Notes: generated by a model not told the origin, from the sequence alone. A stretch of 57,933 nt of DNA from Mageeibacillus sp. UBA5747 (GCA_002419145.1 DIFN01000035.1:1-57933), one strand, 5' to 3'. Shown: positions 26,271-35,251, counted from the stretch's first letter. Made by a program: numbers and translations.

Positions 26271-27589
26271 GACTGGCCTCCCATGATCTGGATCATTTTC
26301 CTGACGGTGTCAGATAGGGGAACAGATTCCTGAATGTCTTGTTGCAGCAGCTGGTTGATCTGAGGCCGCAGCAACAAGGCGGCATCGATTTCCGGATTGG
26401 AACCCTTTTTGTATGCTCCAATGTTGATCATGTCTGCAGCTTCCTTGTACACACTCATTTGGGTTCGGATGAATCCGGCGGCTTGGCGATGGCTCTCCGG
26501 GACAATGGCGTTCATGCTCCGGCTGATGCTCGCCAGAATGTCGATGGCCGGAAAATGATTGCGATGAGCCAGGGATCGCGACAGGACAATATGGCCGTCG
26601 AGTATGCCGCGCACGGTGTCGGCAACAGGTTCATTCATGTCATCACCTTCGACCAGGACTGTGTAAAGCGCGGTGATTGTCCCCTTTTCGGCACTGCCAC
26701 TGCGTTCTAAAAGGCGTGGCAGCACATTGAACACGGACGGTGTATAGCCTCTGGAAACGGGCGGTTCGCCAACAGACATACCGATCTCCCGCTGGGCCAT
26801 GGCAAAGCGGGTCAGGGAGTCCATCAGCAACAGCACTTGGTTGCCCTGGTCGCGAAAATACTCCGCAATTGCTGTGCCGAGGAGGGCTGATTTCTGGCGC
26901 ACGATGGCCGGCTGATCCGAGGTGGCCACCACGAGGACTGATTTCGCCAGGCCTTCTGCTTTCAAGTCATTTTCGATAAATTCCCGAACTTCGCGACCTC
27001 GCTCACCAATCAGGGTGATGACATTGATGTCAGCCTGGGCATTTCTGGCAATCATGCCGAGCAGCGTGCTTTTGCCAACACCGCTGCCGGCAAAAATCCC
27101 CATGCGCTGACCCTGGCCGCAGGTCAGAAGACCGTCGATGGCCGAGATCCCCAGGGAAAGTGGTTGCTCGATCCGCTGCCTGGCCAGAGGATTGGGCGGT
27201 GGGTTGTCTGACTGATAATGGGTTTCCGGTATGATCGGTCCGAGATCGTCCATGGGTTCACCCAAGCCATTGAGTATGCGGCCTCGCAAGGCTTCACCGA
27301 CTGGAACCTGGAGGGATGTGCCCAGCCCGACCACCTTGCTGCCCGATCCAATTCCGGACACCGGACCAAAAGGCATGAGCAGGTTGTGGTGGCCCTTGAA
27401 TCCGACCACCTCGGCGATCACCGGCTGACCGTCGGTCTGGGGATAGATCCGGCACAGGTCACCTATTTTGGCCAGCGGACCAATCGATTCGATGGTCAGG
27501 CCAATCACCTGGCAGACCGTACCTGTATACTCAAAGGTATCCATGTGCTGGAAAACCGGCAAATATCTGTCTGCTGCAAAAGGGATCAT
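26267..27589 (-). CDS. fliI: Flagellum-specific ATPase FliI
   Basis: Hexameric F1-like ATPase of the flagellar export machine. The 440-residue product has the Walker A motif at residues 168-175 (GSGVGKST), a Walker B strand (QVLLLMDSLTRFAMAQRE) and the type III export signature PSVFNVLPRLLERSG. It lies between fliH and fliJ with 4-bp overlaps, as usual. Confidence 0.97.
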   Translation of the reverse strand: MIPFAADRYLPVFQHMDTFEYTGTVCQVIGLTIESIGPLAKIGDLCRIYPQTDGQPVIAEVVGFKGHHNLLMPFGPVSGIGSGSKVVGLGTSLQVPVGEALRGRILNGLGEPMDDLGPIIPETHYQSDNPPPNPLARQRIEQPLSLGISAIDGLLTCGQGQRMGIFAGSGVGKSTLLGMIARNAQADINVITLIGERGREVREFIENDLKAEGLAKSVLVVATSDQPAIVRQKSALLGTAIAEYFRDQGNQVLLLMDSLTRFAMAQREIGMSVGEPPVSRGYTPSVFNVLPRLLERSGSAEKGTITALYTVLVEGDDMNEPVADTVRGILDGHIVLSRSLAHRNHFPAIDILASISRSMNAIVPESHRQAAGFIRTQMSVYKEAADMINIGAYKKGSNPEIDAALLLRPQINQLLQQDIQESVPLSDTVRKMIQIMGGQS

Positions 27590-28314
27590 CGGCTCACCGC
27601 CGTCATCAGCTGCCTGATTTTATCCAGCTGCACCGAAGTGCTGGCATCGATCATCCCGGATTCACTTGCCACAATCAGGCTGCCCGGCTCAAGGGACGGA
27701 TCCGCCTTGAATGAGAGAACTTGCCCATTATTCTGGAAGTTATAACCAAATTCAGCTGTCAAATACGCCAGATCCGTCTCATGGACCCGACAGTCAATTT
27801 TGATGCTGGCTTTTAATTTGGATAAGGCCTGGCGGGTCAGGGCTACAAAAGCTTGATCGTTTCTTTTGAGTTCCAGATTGAGAATTTTCTCTGCAATCGA
27901 AACACTCAGCTCGACCAGTTGTGGTTCGATCTGGTCCAGCTGTTCCTGAGTGCTGGCCTGGATGTCGGACAAAGCCGCCTGGAAGACCTCCTGCAGATTT
28001 TGGGCTTTAAGCTCGTAATCAGCCTTGGCTTCCTGAATTCCAGTAGCGAATCCACGGGCGAACGCGTCCTGCTCAATGCTTTCTGCCTGCTGGCGTGCCT
28101 CTTGGAGTATTGCTTCGGCTTGCAGACTGGCCTGTTCGATCAGCCGTTCGGCAGCGCTCCGCCGCTCGGCCTGATGCTGCTCATCAGAAAGCGCCCGCGC
28201 AAGCGCGCCGGTCTGGTGCAGCCAGGGTCCTGCGGTTTCCAAATCCACCGCGGGCCGGATCACCGGCCGGACGTCACCATAAGTGACGCTGTGAGATTTA
28301 TGGATCTTAGTCAA
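27586..28314 (-). CDS. fliH: Flagellar assembly protein FliH
   Basis: Regulator of the FliI ATPase and tether to the C ring. A TTG at 28314 is the likely start: AAGGAGG lies 6 nt upstream, and it overlaps the fliG stop by 8 bp. The upstream in-frame ATG at 28359 lies inside fliG and has no ribosome site. The resulting 242-residue protein has a helical, Gln/Glu/Ala-rich centre (residues about 50-110) and a C-terminal V-ATPase-E-like part (LVELSVSIAEKILNLELKRN). Confidence 0.9.
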   Translation of the reverse strand: MTKIHKSHSVTYGDVRPVIRPAVDLETAGPWLHQTGALARALSDEQHQAERRSAAERLIEQASLQAEAILQEARQQAESIEQDAFARGFATGIQEAKADYELKAQNLQEVFQAALSDIQASTQEQLDQIEPQLVELSVSIAEKILNLELKRNDQAFVALTRQALSKLKASIKIDCRVHETDLAYLTAEFGYNFQNNGQVLSFKADPSLEPGSLIVASESGMIDASTSVQLDKIRQLMTAVSR

Positions 28315-29323
28315 TGAGCTCCTCCTTACCGCGAGCCATAATGATTTCACCGGCTTCATCGAGCCGGCGGATGGCCATCACGATTTTCTGTTGCGCTTCT
28401 TCAACGTCACGGAGTTTGACCGGGCCTTTGATCGACATCTCGTCTTTGATCATTTCCTGCAAGCGTTTCGACATGTTTTCAAAAATGTATTCAGACACTT
28501 GTGGTTTAACCCCTTTGAGGGCCAGGACCAGTTCATCGTTGTTGACCTCCTTGAGCACACGCTGGATTGAAAGCTTGTCCAGCTTGACAATGTCTTCAAA
28601 GAGGAACATCTTGCTCCTGATTTCTTCCACCAACGCTTCATCACGGGATTCCAAACTCTCCAGGATGAATTTTTCCGTGCTGCGGTCAATGGAATTGAGG
28701 ATGTTGACCGTAGTCTCGATGCCCCCGACATGGGTCAGGTCGTTGAAACCGAGCGAGGTTAGTTTCTTTTCCAGGATTTTCTCGATCTCCCGGATATGTT
28801 CGGGTGACGTTTTACCCATGTGGGCAATTTTGCTGACCACTTCAGTCTGGATGGCATGCGGCAGAGCACTCAGGATTTCCGCAGACTGGTGCGCTGCCAG
28901 ATACGAGAGGATCAGGGCAATGGTCTGAGTCTGTTCGTTCTTGATGATGTTGAGGATCTGGGTCGAATCGAGGCGGCGGGCAAAATCAAATGGGCGTACT
29001 TGCAGGGATGTCGAGAGTTTGCCGATCAATTCACAGGCCTTCTGCTGGCCGACGGCATGATTCAAAATGTCACGGGCATATTCGATCCCGCCCTCCAGGA
29101 TGTAGTTCTGGGCCAGGCAGGCTTCGCCAAATTCGCGCAGGACTTCGCTTTTAGTCTGGTTGTCGATGCGCCGGACATTGGCGATTTCAACCGTCAATTG
29201 TTCGATTTCTTCTTCAGACATTTGCTGCAGGACTTTGGACGAATAGTCGCGGCCCATAGATATCAGCAAAATCGCAGCTTTTTCCCGAGCTGTCCGAGTC
29301 CTGTTTTCTGCCATGCCACTCAT
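28307..29323 (-). CDS. fliG: Flagellar motor switch protein FliG
   Basis: C-ring torque protein that binds FliF, FliM and the MotA stator. The 338-residue product has the three armadillo-like domains; the C-terminal torque domain includes DIVKLDKLSIQRVLKEVNND and ELVLALKGVKPQVSEYIFEN with the alternating charges that contact MotA. It overlaps fliF by 4 bp. Confidence 0.97.
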   Translation of the reverse strand: MSGMAENRTRTAREKAAILLISMGRDYSSKVLQQMSEEEIEQLTVEIANVRRIDNQTKSEVLREFGEACLAQNYILEGGIEYARDILNHAVGQQKACELIGKLSTSLQVRPFDFARRLDSTQILNIIKNEQTQTIALILSYLAAHQSAEILSALPHAIQTEVVSKIAHMGKTSPEHIREIEKILEKKLTSLGFNDLTHVGGIETTVNILNSIDRSTEKFILESLESRDEALVEEIRSKMFLFEDIVKLDKLSIQRVLKEVNNDELVLALKGVKPQVSEYIFENMSKRLQEMIKDEMSIKGPVKLRDVEEAQQKIVMAIRRLDEAGEIIMARGKEELID

Positions 29324-31002
29324 CGGGATTCCTCAGCCATCCAGCCACGGATGATATTGGCTGCCAGTTCCGGATTCTCCCGGACATAACGTTCTGCAAC
29401 TGCTTTGTCATCGGTCAGATGCATGGTGTGATCTGGTTCCAGGCTGACCGAAAAATGGGAGTCGACCTGTTTTTCTGTCCGCTGGTTCGGATTGAGTGAC
29501 GGGAACATCTCATACACTTCATCAGTCTTATCCAGTTTGACCCGCTTGGCATTGGACCCCATCTTCTTTTCCTTGTGCCCTGCAGCGGTCTGGCTTTTTG
29601 CTCTGGCCGGCTTTTCTTTGCGGAAAATGCTGGCAATCAGACCCAGGATAACCAGCGCGACCAGCAAGGCTGCGCCCATCATCACAAAAAACTGGGTTTG
29701 CTGCCATTTTTGGGCCTGCTGCTCAATCAGGTTGTACGATGTCCAGCTGTCGGTCATGGAGCTCTGGCCATTGAAGGGCAGCGCCGTAACCTGGATCGAG
29801 GTCGCCGGCACACCAACAGCACTGGCAATCATGTTCGCCACATCCTGTGAATAATCGATGCCCTGGATGGCGTTCTGGTCCAGAACAACCGACACACTCA
29901 AGTCTGCAAGGGTGCCCTTGGCCTTGACCAGGCTTTCCTTGATCGAAGACACTTCATAGCTGATTCGTTCGGAATTTTTCTCATAGGCGGTGCTATCAGC
30001 TGCTGCAACAGGATACACTGGGGCTGCTGCTCCATTGGCATCCGCACCGGCTGCCTGGTTAGCTGCATCGGCCTGGCTGGCACTGTCCAGGATCTTCTCA
30101 ATCGACTTGATCACACCGGTATTGTCTGCTGAAGCAGGTTCAAACGTCATGCTTTCCACAACTTGTTCATCAAAATTGAGTCGGACACTGACCTCAGCCA
30201 GGACTTGTTCCATTCCAAAAACGGGCTGCAACAAGGCCAGGACCTGCTTTTTCAGGCGTTCTTCCACCTGCTGTTCCAGTCCAATCTGATCTGCAGTCAG
30301 CATCTGTCCCTCGTCTTGATCCACGGAAAGGACATTCATGTTACTGTCGATGATCGTGATTCCCTCGGGCAACATGCCTGGAACACTTTTCTCAATCAAG
30401 GACGCAATGGCCTGGACGTTGGTGGCATCGAGCACAGTCCCTGGGCGCAAGGTCAAAAGCACCGCGGCCGTGGCCGGATCAGCCTGATTTTCAATGAGAA
30501 AGCTGCTTTTTTCCGGAATGTTTAGGGAAACCCGGGCTTTGACCACACTGTCAAAGGTTTCGATCGCGTTTTCCAAATCTTTCTGCAGCTGATAGCGGCG
30601 ATAGATCTGCTTGTCAGACTCTGTCATGCCAAAGCCTGTGCCTTGCTGGAGGATATCGAGGGTTTCGCCATCCTGGGGGAAGCCCTCCGCGGCCAGATCC
30701 ATGCGCAGGGCATCGACCTGGTCCTTGGGTACAAGAATGGTATCTGTTCCTTTAGGCTTGGCTTCGATTTTGCGTTCTTCCAGCTGTTGTAAAATGACCC
30801 CGGCTTCCGATGCAGTCAAGCCTGAATAGAGCACAGCATATTGGGTCTGGTTCAAGATCCAAACCATGATCCCAGACACCAGCAGCAGCAAAACCACCAG
30901 GAGCACCAGCAGCTTGCGGCGTGCAGCCGACAAATTCCGCCAGAACTCGCTGATTGGCTTGAACAGACCCGATATGAATTTTGGCACAGTTGTTGTACTC
31001 AT
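29320..31002 (-). CDS. fliF: Flagellar MS-ring protein FliF
   Basis: Membrane ring on which the basal body is built, 560 residues. It has an N-terminal membrane helix (LLVLLVVLLLLVSGIMVWIL), a YscJ/FliF domain (ILQQLEERKIEAKPKGTDTI), a long periplasmic-side loop with a linker at about 300-330 rich in Ala/Asp, a second membrane helix near residue 440, and a C-terminal FliG-binding tail (RYVRENPELAANIIRGWM). Confidence 0.97.
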   Translation of the reverse strand: MSTTTVPKFISGLFKPISEFWRNLSAARRKLLVLLVVLLLLVSGIMVWILNQTQYAVLYSGLTASEAGVILQQLEERKIEAKPKGTDTILVPKDQVDALRMDLAAEGFPQDGETLDILQQGTGFGMTESDKQIYRRYQLQKDLENAIETFDSVVKARVSLNIPEKSSFLIENQADPATAAVLLTLRPGTVLDATNVQAIASLIEKSVPGMLPEGITIIDSNMNVLSVDQDEGQMLTADQIGLEQQVEERLKKQVLALLQPVFGMEQVLAEVSVRLNFDEQVVESMTFEPASADNTGVIKSIEKILDSASQADAANQAAGADANGAAAPVYPVAAADSTAYEKNSERISYEVSSIKESLVKAKGTLADLSVSVVLDQNAIQGIDYSQDVANMIASAVGVPATSIQVTALPFNGQSSMTDSWTSYNLIEQQAQKWQQTQFFVMMGAALLVALVILGLIASIFRKEKPARAKSQTAAGHKEKKMGSNAKRVKLDKTDEVYEMFPSLNPNQRTEKQVDSHFSVSLEPDHTMHLTDDKAVAERYVRENPELAANIIRGWMAEESR

Positions 31003-31017
31003 TCGTCTGGCAGATCC

Positions 31018-31314
31018 TTACAGTTGCATACGCATGATTTCGTTGTAGGCATCCAAGGCTTTGTTGCGGATCTGCACGGTCATTTGCAGAGCAAGATCAG
31101 CTTTTTCCGCCGCCAAGACCACTTGGTGGACCGAAGTAGCCTGACCCGTCAACAGGCCGATGCTCTCTGCCTGAGCGGCAGCCTGAGCTTCCCGGGCTGG
31201 CTGCAGTGCCTGGCCTAGCCAGCTGGAAAAATCACTGGCAGGATCCTGAACACGCTCGATGGATGGCGCTGCGGCAGACTGGAGTGCGGAAACTGACGAA
31301 AGTGCTTGTACCAT
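31018..31314 (-). CDS. fliE: Flagellar hook-basal body protein FliE
   Basis: Small protein linking the MS ring to the rod, 98 residues. The C-terminal motif (LAAEKADLALQMTVQIRNKA, ending LDAYNEIMRMQL) is diagnostic. It lies between flgC and fliF, its conserved position. Confidence 0.94.
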   Translation of the reverse strand: MVQALSSVSALQSAAAPSIERVQDPASDFSSWLGQALQPAREAQAAAQAESIGLLTGQATSVHQVVLAAEKADLALQMTVQIRNKALDAYNEIMRMQL

Positions 31315-31323
31315 GACTATCTC

Positions 31324-31764
31324 TTACCTTCCCATATCCAATGCTTTGAGGGCCATGCGTTTGGACGCATTCATAACGGTGATATTCGCTTCATAGGCTC
31401 TGGTCGCAGCGATCATGTCGACATATTCCCGGGCTATATCCACATTGGGCAACTGGACATAGCCGTTTTCGCCGGCGTCCGGATGAGACGGGTCGAACAC
31501 CATCTGAAAGGGTGTCTGGTCTGCCTCTGTGGCCGAAACAACAACCCCGCTGGCTGTTGACTGGCCGCTGTGCTCCAGTTGGCTCAGTCGTTCCGCAAAG
31601 CTGGGTTCCTGCTGTGCCAGGACCACGGATTTTCTCTGGTACGGTCCGCCTTCAGCGGTCCGTGTTGTCTCGGCATTGGCGACATTCTGGGCGATGACAT
31701 CCATGCGCAGGCTTTGGGCGGTCAGTCCGGAAGCGCTGATCTCCAGGGTTTTGAACAGGTTCAT
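31324..31764 (-). CDS. flgC: Flagellar basal body rod protein FlgC
   Basis: Proximal rod subunit, 146 residues. The N-terminus (MNLFKTLEISASGLTAQSLR and MDVIAQNVANAETTRTAEGG) and the C-terminus (VDMIAATRAYEANITVMNAS) carry the rod signatures. Ribosome site GGGGAAA precedes the ATG. Confidence 0.96.
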   Translation of the reverse strand: MNLFKTLEISASGLTAQSLRMDVIAQNVANAETTRTAEGGPYQRKSVVLAQQEPSFAERLSQLEHSGQSTASGVVVSATEADQTPFQMVFDPSHPDAGENGYVQLPNVDIAREYVDMIAATRAYEANITVMNASKRMALKALDMGR

Positions 31765-31767
31765 GGC

Positions 31768-32184
31768 TTATTTCCCCTCATTGAGGATCATTTTGATCCG
31801 GCCTAGTTCCTTGGAAACGGCATATGTCAGGGTATCGTAAAGGATCGAATTCTCGGCCAGATCGGTCATTTCCCGGTCAAGATCCACCGTATTGCCATCG
31901 AGTTTTTGGGAGATTGCCTGGTTTTCGGATATCTTTGCTTTCAGGTCATCCAGATCGAGTGTGCGGCTCAAGGCAGAGCCAAAAGAGCTGTCCGTCCTGT
32001 CAGCTGCAAAAAGACCCCCTGTCTGCAGCACCTGGCTGAAAACAGATTCAAAATCAACCGTCTTGCTTTTGTATCCGGGGGTATCGGCATTGGCAATGTT
32101 GGCAGCCAGGACCTCGTTTTTAGTCCAGACAGCATCAAGTCCCTTTTCCAGAATCGAGGTGTTCAGCGTCAGTCGTTCCAGCAT
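31768..32184 (-). CDS. flgB: Flagellar basal body rod protein FlgB
   Basis: Proximal rod subunit and first gene of the fla/che operon. From the ATG at 32184 the product has 138 residues (MLERLTLNTSILEKGLDAVW), containing the rod signature AANIANADTPGYKSKTVDF. GAGG sits 6 nt upstream of this ATG; a second ATG just before it (32187) is possible, and a further in-frame ATG at 32274 would add 30 residues not seen in the family. The gene stands behind a c-di-GMP riboswitch. Confidence 0.95.
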   Translation of the reverse strand: MLERLTLNTSILEKGLDAVWTKNEVLAANIANADTPGYKSKTVDFESVFSQVLQTGGLFAADRTDSSFGSALSRTLDLDDLKAKISENQAISQKLDGNTVDLDREMTDLAENSILYDTLTYAVSKELGRIKMILNEGK

Positions 32185-32378
32185 CATTTTCCTCACATCT
32201 CTGGATCCAGCAACTTTCCAAGGAGCTGAATCCTGTTCAAAAAATGACGTCCCTGTCGGCACATTCGCATCCATGCGATGGTTTCACGCGCGCAAAAATT
32301 GACAGCTCTTTCGAGCATTCTTTCATTTTTTATTCAATTGTCCGATCAGCTGATTTGCAGTGGCTGGGAAAAGAAAAA

Positions 32379-32394
32379 GGCTCCTTGCGGCGCC
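32379..32394 (-). terminator. Expression-platform terminator of the c-di-GMP riboswitch
   Basis: On the minus strand GGCGCC-GCAA-GGAGCC forms a 6-bp stem with one G-A mismatch and a GNRA tetraloop. It is followed by a T-rich tract (TTTTTCTTTT at 32369-32378). It lies about 40 nt after the aptamer and 185 nt before flgB, the usual place for the attenuator of an off-switch. Confidence 0.7.
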
Positions 32395-32433
32395 CTCCGT
32401 ACACTGAACAATGCAGAAATAGATCTCTGCATG

Positions 32434-32518
32434 AACCGGTAACTGGCTGCCATGGAATTGCTTCTTTAGGCCCTAAGCTTTGCGTAACAGGTTTTCACCT
32501 GCTCTGCCTTGATCGGTT
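32434..32518 (-). ncRNA. Cyclic di-GMP-I riboswitch (GEMM-I) upstream of the fla/che operon
   Basis: Aptamer read on the minus strand. P1 pairs AACCG (32514-32518) with CGGUU (32434-32438). P2 is CAGGU-GAAA-ACCUG with the GNRA tetraloop that docks in P3. The conserved joining segment ACGCAAAGC is followed by UUAGGGCCUAA, and P3 ends GGCAGCCAGUUACCGG. These are the hallmark elements of the GEMM-I family. An extra hairpin (TGCAGA...TCTGCA, 32412-32431) and a terminator follow. GEMM-I elements in front of flagellar operons in Clostridia usually switch expression off when c-di-GMP is high; the sign is inferred here. Confidence 0.93.
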
Positions 32519-32544
32519 TGTAATTATTGATAGCATTTACGGTA

Positions 32545-32573
32545 ATTATATGGAGGTTCTGTTAAGCTGTCAA
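32545..32573 (-). promoter_or_regulatory. SigA promoter of the fla/che operon
   Basis: Perfect consensus on the minus strand: TTGACA, 17-bp spacer, TATAAT. Transcription should start near 32538, about 20 nt before the riboswitch aptamer, so the riboswitch would be at the very 5' end of the long flagellar transcript. Confidence 0.92.
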
Positions 32574-32871
32574 TCGGATCCAGATTAAAAATCACACTCT
32601 TTTTGTCATTTTTGTAAACATCCTTGATCCATATTGCGCAAAAATGACAAGGCAGTTTATAAAACCGTTGCCCGGACAACATGAATAAAGAAATCTCGTT
32701 TTAGTTTTTATATATGATCTATTTTGACAAAGCATCTGTGGCCTCGGTCCAATTGCACAAATGTTCAAAATGAAAGTTTAATAATGAGATTATTCATTTT
32801 AAGCCAACCTGCGTTTCCCGACCCATATGCCAAAATATGATGTCTGATCAAGCTCCGCTTGCAAGATGAAT
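32574..32871. other. AT-rich intergenic region between hypE and the flagellar promoter
   Basis: No credible gene is seen in these roughly 300 bp, which are clearly richer in A and T than their surroundings. They hold a perfect 12-bp inverted repeat (32603-32614 and 32639-32650), a small GC hairpin followed by TTTT at 32661-32680 that might end the hyp transcript, and a 6-bp inverted repeat AATAAT-GAG-ATTATT near 32783. Confidence 0.6.
32603..32650. repeat. Perfect 12-bp inverted repeat upstream of the flagellar promoter
   Basis: TTGTCATTTTTG (32603-32614) and its exact reverse complement CAAAAATGACAA (32639-32650) are separated by 24 bp. The right-hand half-site ends 30 bp upstream of the -35 box. 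The widely spaced arms suggest two binding sites for one regulator, or a looped operator. No regulator family could be assigned. Confidence 0.6.
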
Positions 32872-33909
32872 TCAACAGATCCGCGGCAGTCCTTCATACC
32901 AGGGCGTCGTCAGAAGACGACGGCCACCGATTTGGGTTCGCAGCACGATCCCTTTGTCTGACGTGATCTGGCCGATTTGAATGGCACCGGCAGATTCAGG
33001 AAATTGATTCAGGCTGTTTAGGGCCGCTGTTGCAGCTTCCTGAGCCACAATCGCAACAAATTTCCCTTCATTGGCCATGTTCAGAGGATCAAGGCCTAGT
33101 ACGGCGCAGAGTGCTTGCGTTTCATGGTGCACAGGGATAGCCGCCTCATCTAATTCTGCGCCGCAGTCTGATGACTGAACCAGCTCATTCAACACGGTTG
33201 CCAACCCCCCGCGCGTGATGTCCCGCAGACAATGCACCGGCAGACCTTGGTCCAGTAAAGCACGCACAGGGCGGTGCAAGGGCGTGACATCGCTCAGGAT
33301 CGCATTGTGAACGCCCATCCTCTGGCTCATGATGCAGGCCTGATGATCACCAAGCGGTCCTGAAACCAGAATAGCATCCCCCGGCCTGGCCTGGTCTGCT
33401 CCAAGGGGATTTTGACAATCCACAACGCCAAGGCCGGTGGTGTTGATCATCATGCCACCTTTGCCTTCCACAACTTTAGTGTCTGCCGCGACCAGCTCAA
33501 TTCCTGTCTGAGCAGCAACCTGGGCCATGCTATCGACGATTCGTTCGAGATCGGCGATCAGCAAACCTTCTTCGAGAATAAAGCCAGCTGTCAGGTAACG
33601 AGGCCGAGCCCCCATCATCAGAAGGTCATTGACCGTGCCGGAGATGGCCAGGCGACCGATATCACCACCCGGAAAAAACAACGGAGAGATAACGAAACTG
33701 TCCGTTGTCAGCGCCAGATGCTCATGCTGGAGCAAATCTGATTTAGAATGACTCATTCCGGACCAAAGATCTGTTATGGAGAAAACAGCGGCATCTTCCT
33801 GCCGGCGTAAATATCGATTGCCAAGTCTGCTCGTAAATACCGACTGGATCAGCTGGGCGGTAGCCCCGCCACCGCCGCCGTGGCTTAATTGGATGACTGT
33901 ATCAGGCAT
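32872..33909 (-). CDS. hypE: Hydrogenase maturation protein HypE
   Basis: Makes the cyanide ligands of the [NiFe] active site: it receives a carbamoyl group from HypF on its C-terminal cysteine and dehydrates it to a thiocyanate. The 345-residue protein belongs to the PurM/SelD-like ATP-binding family, with an N-terminal Gly-rich motif (LSHGGGGGATAQ) and the essential C-terminus PRIC. It is the last gene of the hydrogenase operon. Confidence 0.97.
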   Translation of the reverse strand: MPDTVIQLSHGGGGGATAQLIQSVFTSRLGNRYLRRQEDAAVFSITDLWSGMSHSKSDLLQHEHLALTTDSFVISPLFFPGGDIGRLAISGTVNDLLMMGARPRYLTAGFILEEGLLIADLERIVDSMAQVAAQTGIELVAADTKVVEGKGGMMINTTGLGVVDCQNPLGADQARPGDAILVSGPLGDHQACIMSQRMGVHNAILSDVTPLHRPVRALLDQGLPVHCLRDITRGGLATVLNELVQSSDCGAELDEAAIPVHHETQALCAVLGLDPLNMANEGKFVAIVAQEAATAALNSLNQFPESAGAIQIGQITSDKGIVLRTQIGGRRLLTTPWYEGLPRIC

Positions 33910-33927
33910 ATTCTCAGATCCTCCCGC

Positions 33928-35040
33928 CTAAAGCGCCTGGTTTGCCAGATACCGGAAATGGATTCCGCAGGCGCCTTCTGTAGAAACCATACACGGACCA
34001 ACTGGATTTTCCGGCCGACAGGTCCGACCGAACAGTGGGCAGTCCTCGGGTTCGAGCTTGCCGAGCATCAGCTCACCACAGCGGCAGCCGGGCAGCTCCT
34101 CATCTTCAATGGCCGCAGCCGGTCCGGCATCGAAAGCCGCATAGGGTCCCCTGAGGCGGTAGCCTGATTCCGGCAGAACACCCAGACCGCGCCAGGCCGC
34201 AGACTCGTATTCGAAAACTTCAGTCAGGACGGCCTGAGCTTTCTGGTTTCCGTCCGGCCGCACAATCGCTGGATATGCATTCTCCACCACACCTCGCGCA
34301 GGCATTTCACGGCGGCAAAGCTGGACCAGACGGGCGATCGCGCCGAGAACATCCTCAGCTTTAAAGCCGGCAACGACAAACGGTTTGCAGTAGGTCAAGG
34401 CATAGGATTCATAAGCCCGGCTGCCGATGATTGCACTGACATGGCCTGGCGCCAGAAAGCCATCGATGCCGGACTCAGGTGAGCAGAGCAGGTCAAGGGC
34501 CGGCGGCATGCGCCGCAGAGCAGTCAGCAGGCGCAAATTACCGATTGAGGCCTGGAGGGCTCGTTTGACCAGCAGGGCATAGGAAGGCGCGGTCGTCTCA
34601 AAGCCTACGGCGGCCAGCACGATGGTCTGTTCAGGATGCGTCCGGCAAATCTCGAGGGCATCGAGTGGTGAGTAAATCATCCGGACCTGGCCACCCCTGG
34701 CCATGGCCTGGCCCAGGCTGCCCCTGTGGCCCGGCACCCGGATCAGGTCACCAAAACACAAGACCAGGTGGCCGGGTTGCTGAGCCAAGTCACATAATTG
34801 GTCGATGTAGGCGGATGGAGTCACGCAGACTGGACAGCCGGGGCCGGATACCAGCCGGATCTGCGGCGGCAGCAGGGAGCGTAAGCCACTCTGGGCAATG
34901 GCTGCCGTATGCGTACCGCAGACCTCCATCAAGTTCAGGCGAGGTCCTTGGTCCTTTTCCAGTATGGCCCTGGCCTCGGCAATCGAGCGGGGGGCTTTGG
35001 CTGGCGCGGCCTGACCAGCCTTCTGGTCTCCCGGGCTCAT
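33928..35040 (-). CDS. hypD: Hydrogenase maturation protein HypD
   Basis: Iron-sulfur scaffold on which Fe(CN)2CO is built together with HypC. The 370-residue product has the conserved cysteine motifs LMEVCGTHT and SGPGCPVCVTP, and a C-terminal cluster of cysteines (GCRCGELM; CPLFGRTCRPENPVGPCMVS) for the [4Fe-4S] cluster. It overlaps hypC by 4 bp. Confidence 0.97.
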   Translation of the reverse strand: MSPGDQKAGQAAPAKAPRSIAEARAILEKDQGPRLNLMEVCGTHTAAIAQSGLRSLLPPQIRLVSGPGCPVCVTPSAYIDQLCDLAQQPGHLVLCFGDLIRVPGHRGSLGQAMARGGQVRMIYSPLDALEICRTHPEQTIVLAAVGFETTAPSYALLVKRALQASIGNLRLLTALRRMPPALDLLCSPESGIDGFLAPGHVSAIIGSRAYESYALTYCKPFVVAGFKAEDVLGAIARLVQLCRREMPARGVVENAYPAIVRPDGNQKAQAVLTEVFEYESAAWRGLGVLPESGYRLRGPYAAFDAGPAAAIEDEELPGCRCGELMLGKLEPEDCPLFGRTCRPENPVGPCMVSTEGACGIHFRYLANQAL

Positions 35041-35249
35041 GGTCCCAGCTCCGCCAGGATTTCAAAAATATCGGCTGCCATGGCCGGATCGATCCGTTCC
35101 ACCGCACAGCCAGCATGGATCAGCACATAGTCGCCGACGGTGGCAGCGACCAGCCCCATTTCCACGGTCATCTGGTTGCCATTGTATTCGGCCACTGCGA
35201 GGTGGTCTTCTTTCAGTTGTTTGATCCGGGCAGGTATGGCCAGGCACAT
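35037..35249 (-). CDS. hypC: Hydrogenase maturation chaperone HypC
   Basis: Small chaperone that carries the iron centre with HypD and delivers it to the large subunit. From the ATG at 35249 the 70-residue product starts MCLAIPARI. Cys2, exposed after removal of Met1, binds iron, so this start is functionally required. An in-frame GTG two codons upstream would bury it. AAAGGAA precedes the ATG by 8 nt. Confidence 0.95.
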   Translation of the reverse strand: MCLAIPARIKQLKEDHLAVAEYNGNQMTVEMGLVAATVGDYVLIHAGCAVERIDPAMAADIFEILAELGP

Positions 35250-35251
35250 GT

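Noticed and set aside
32185..32274. Longer FlgB starting at 32274
   Set aside because: The additional 30 residues are absent from FlgB proteins, and the ribosome site fits the ATG at 32184.
32861..32880. Small hairpin CAAGC-GGA-GCTTG after hypE as an intrinsic terminator
   Set aside because: The stem has only five pairs, the loop three bases, and no T-run follows.
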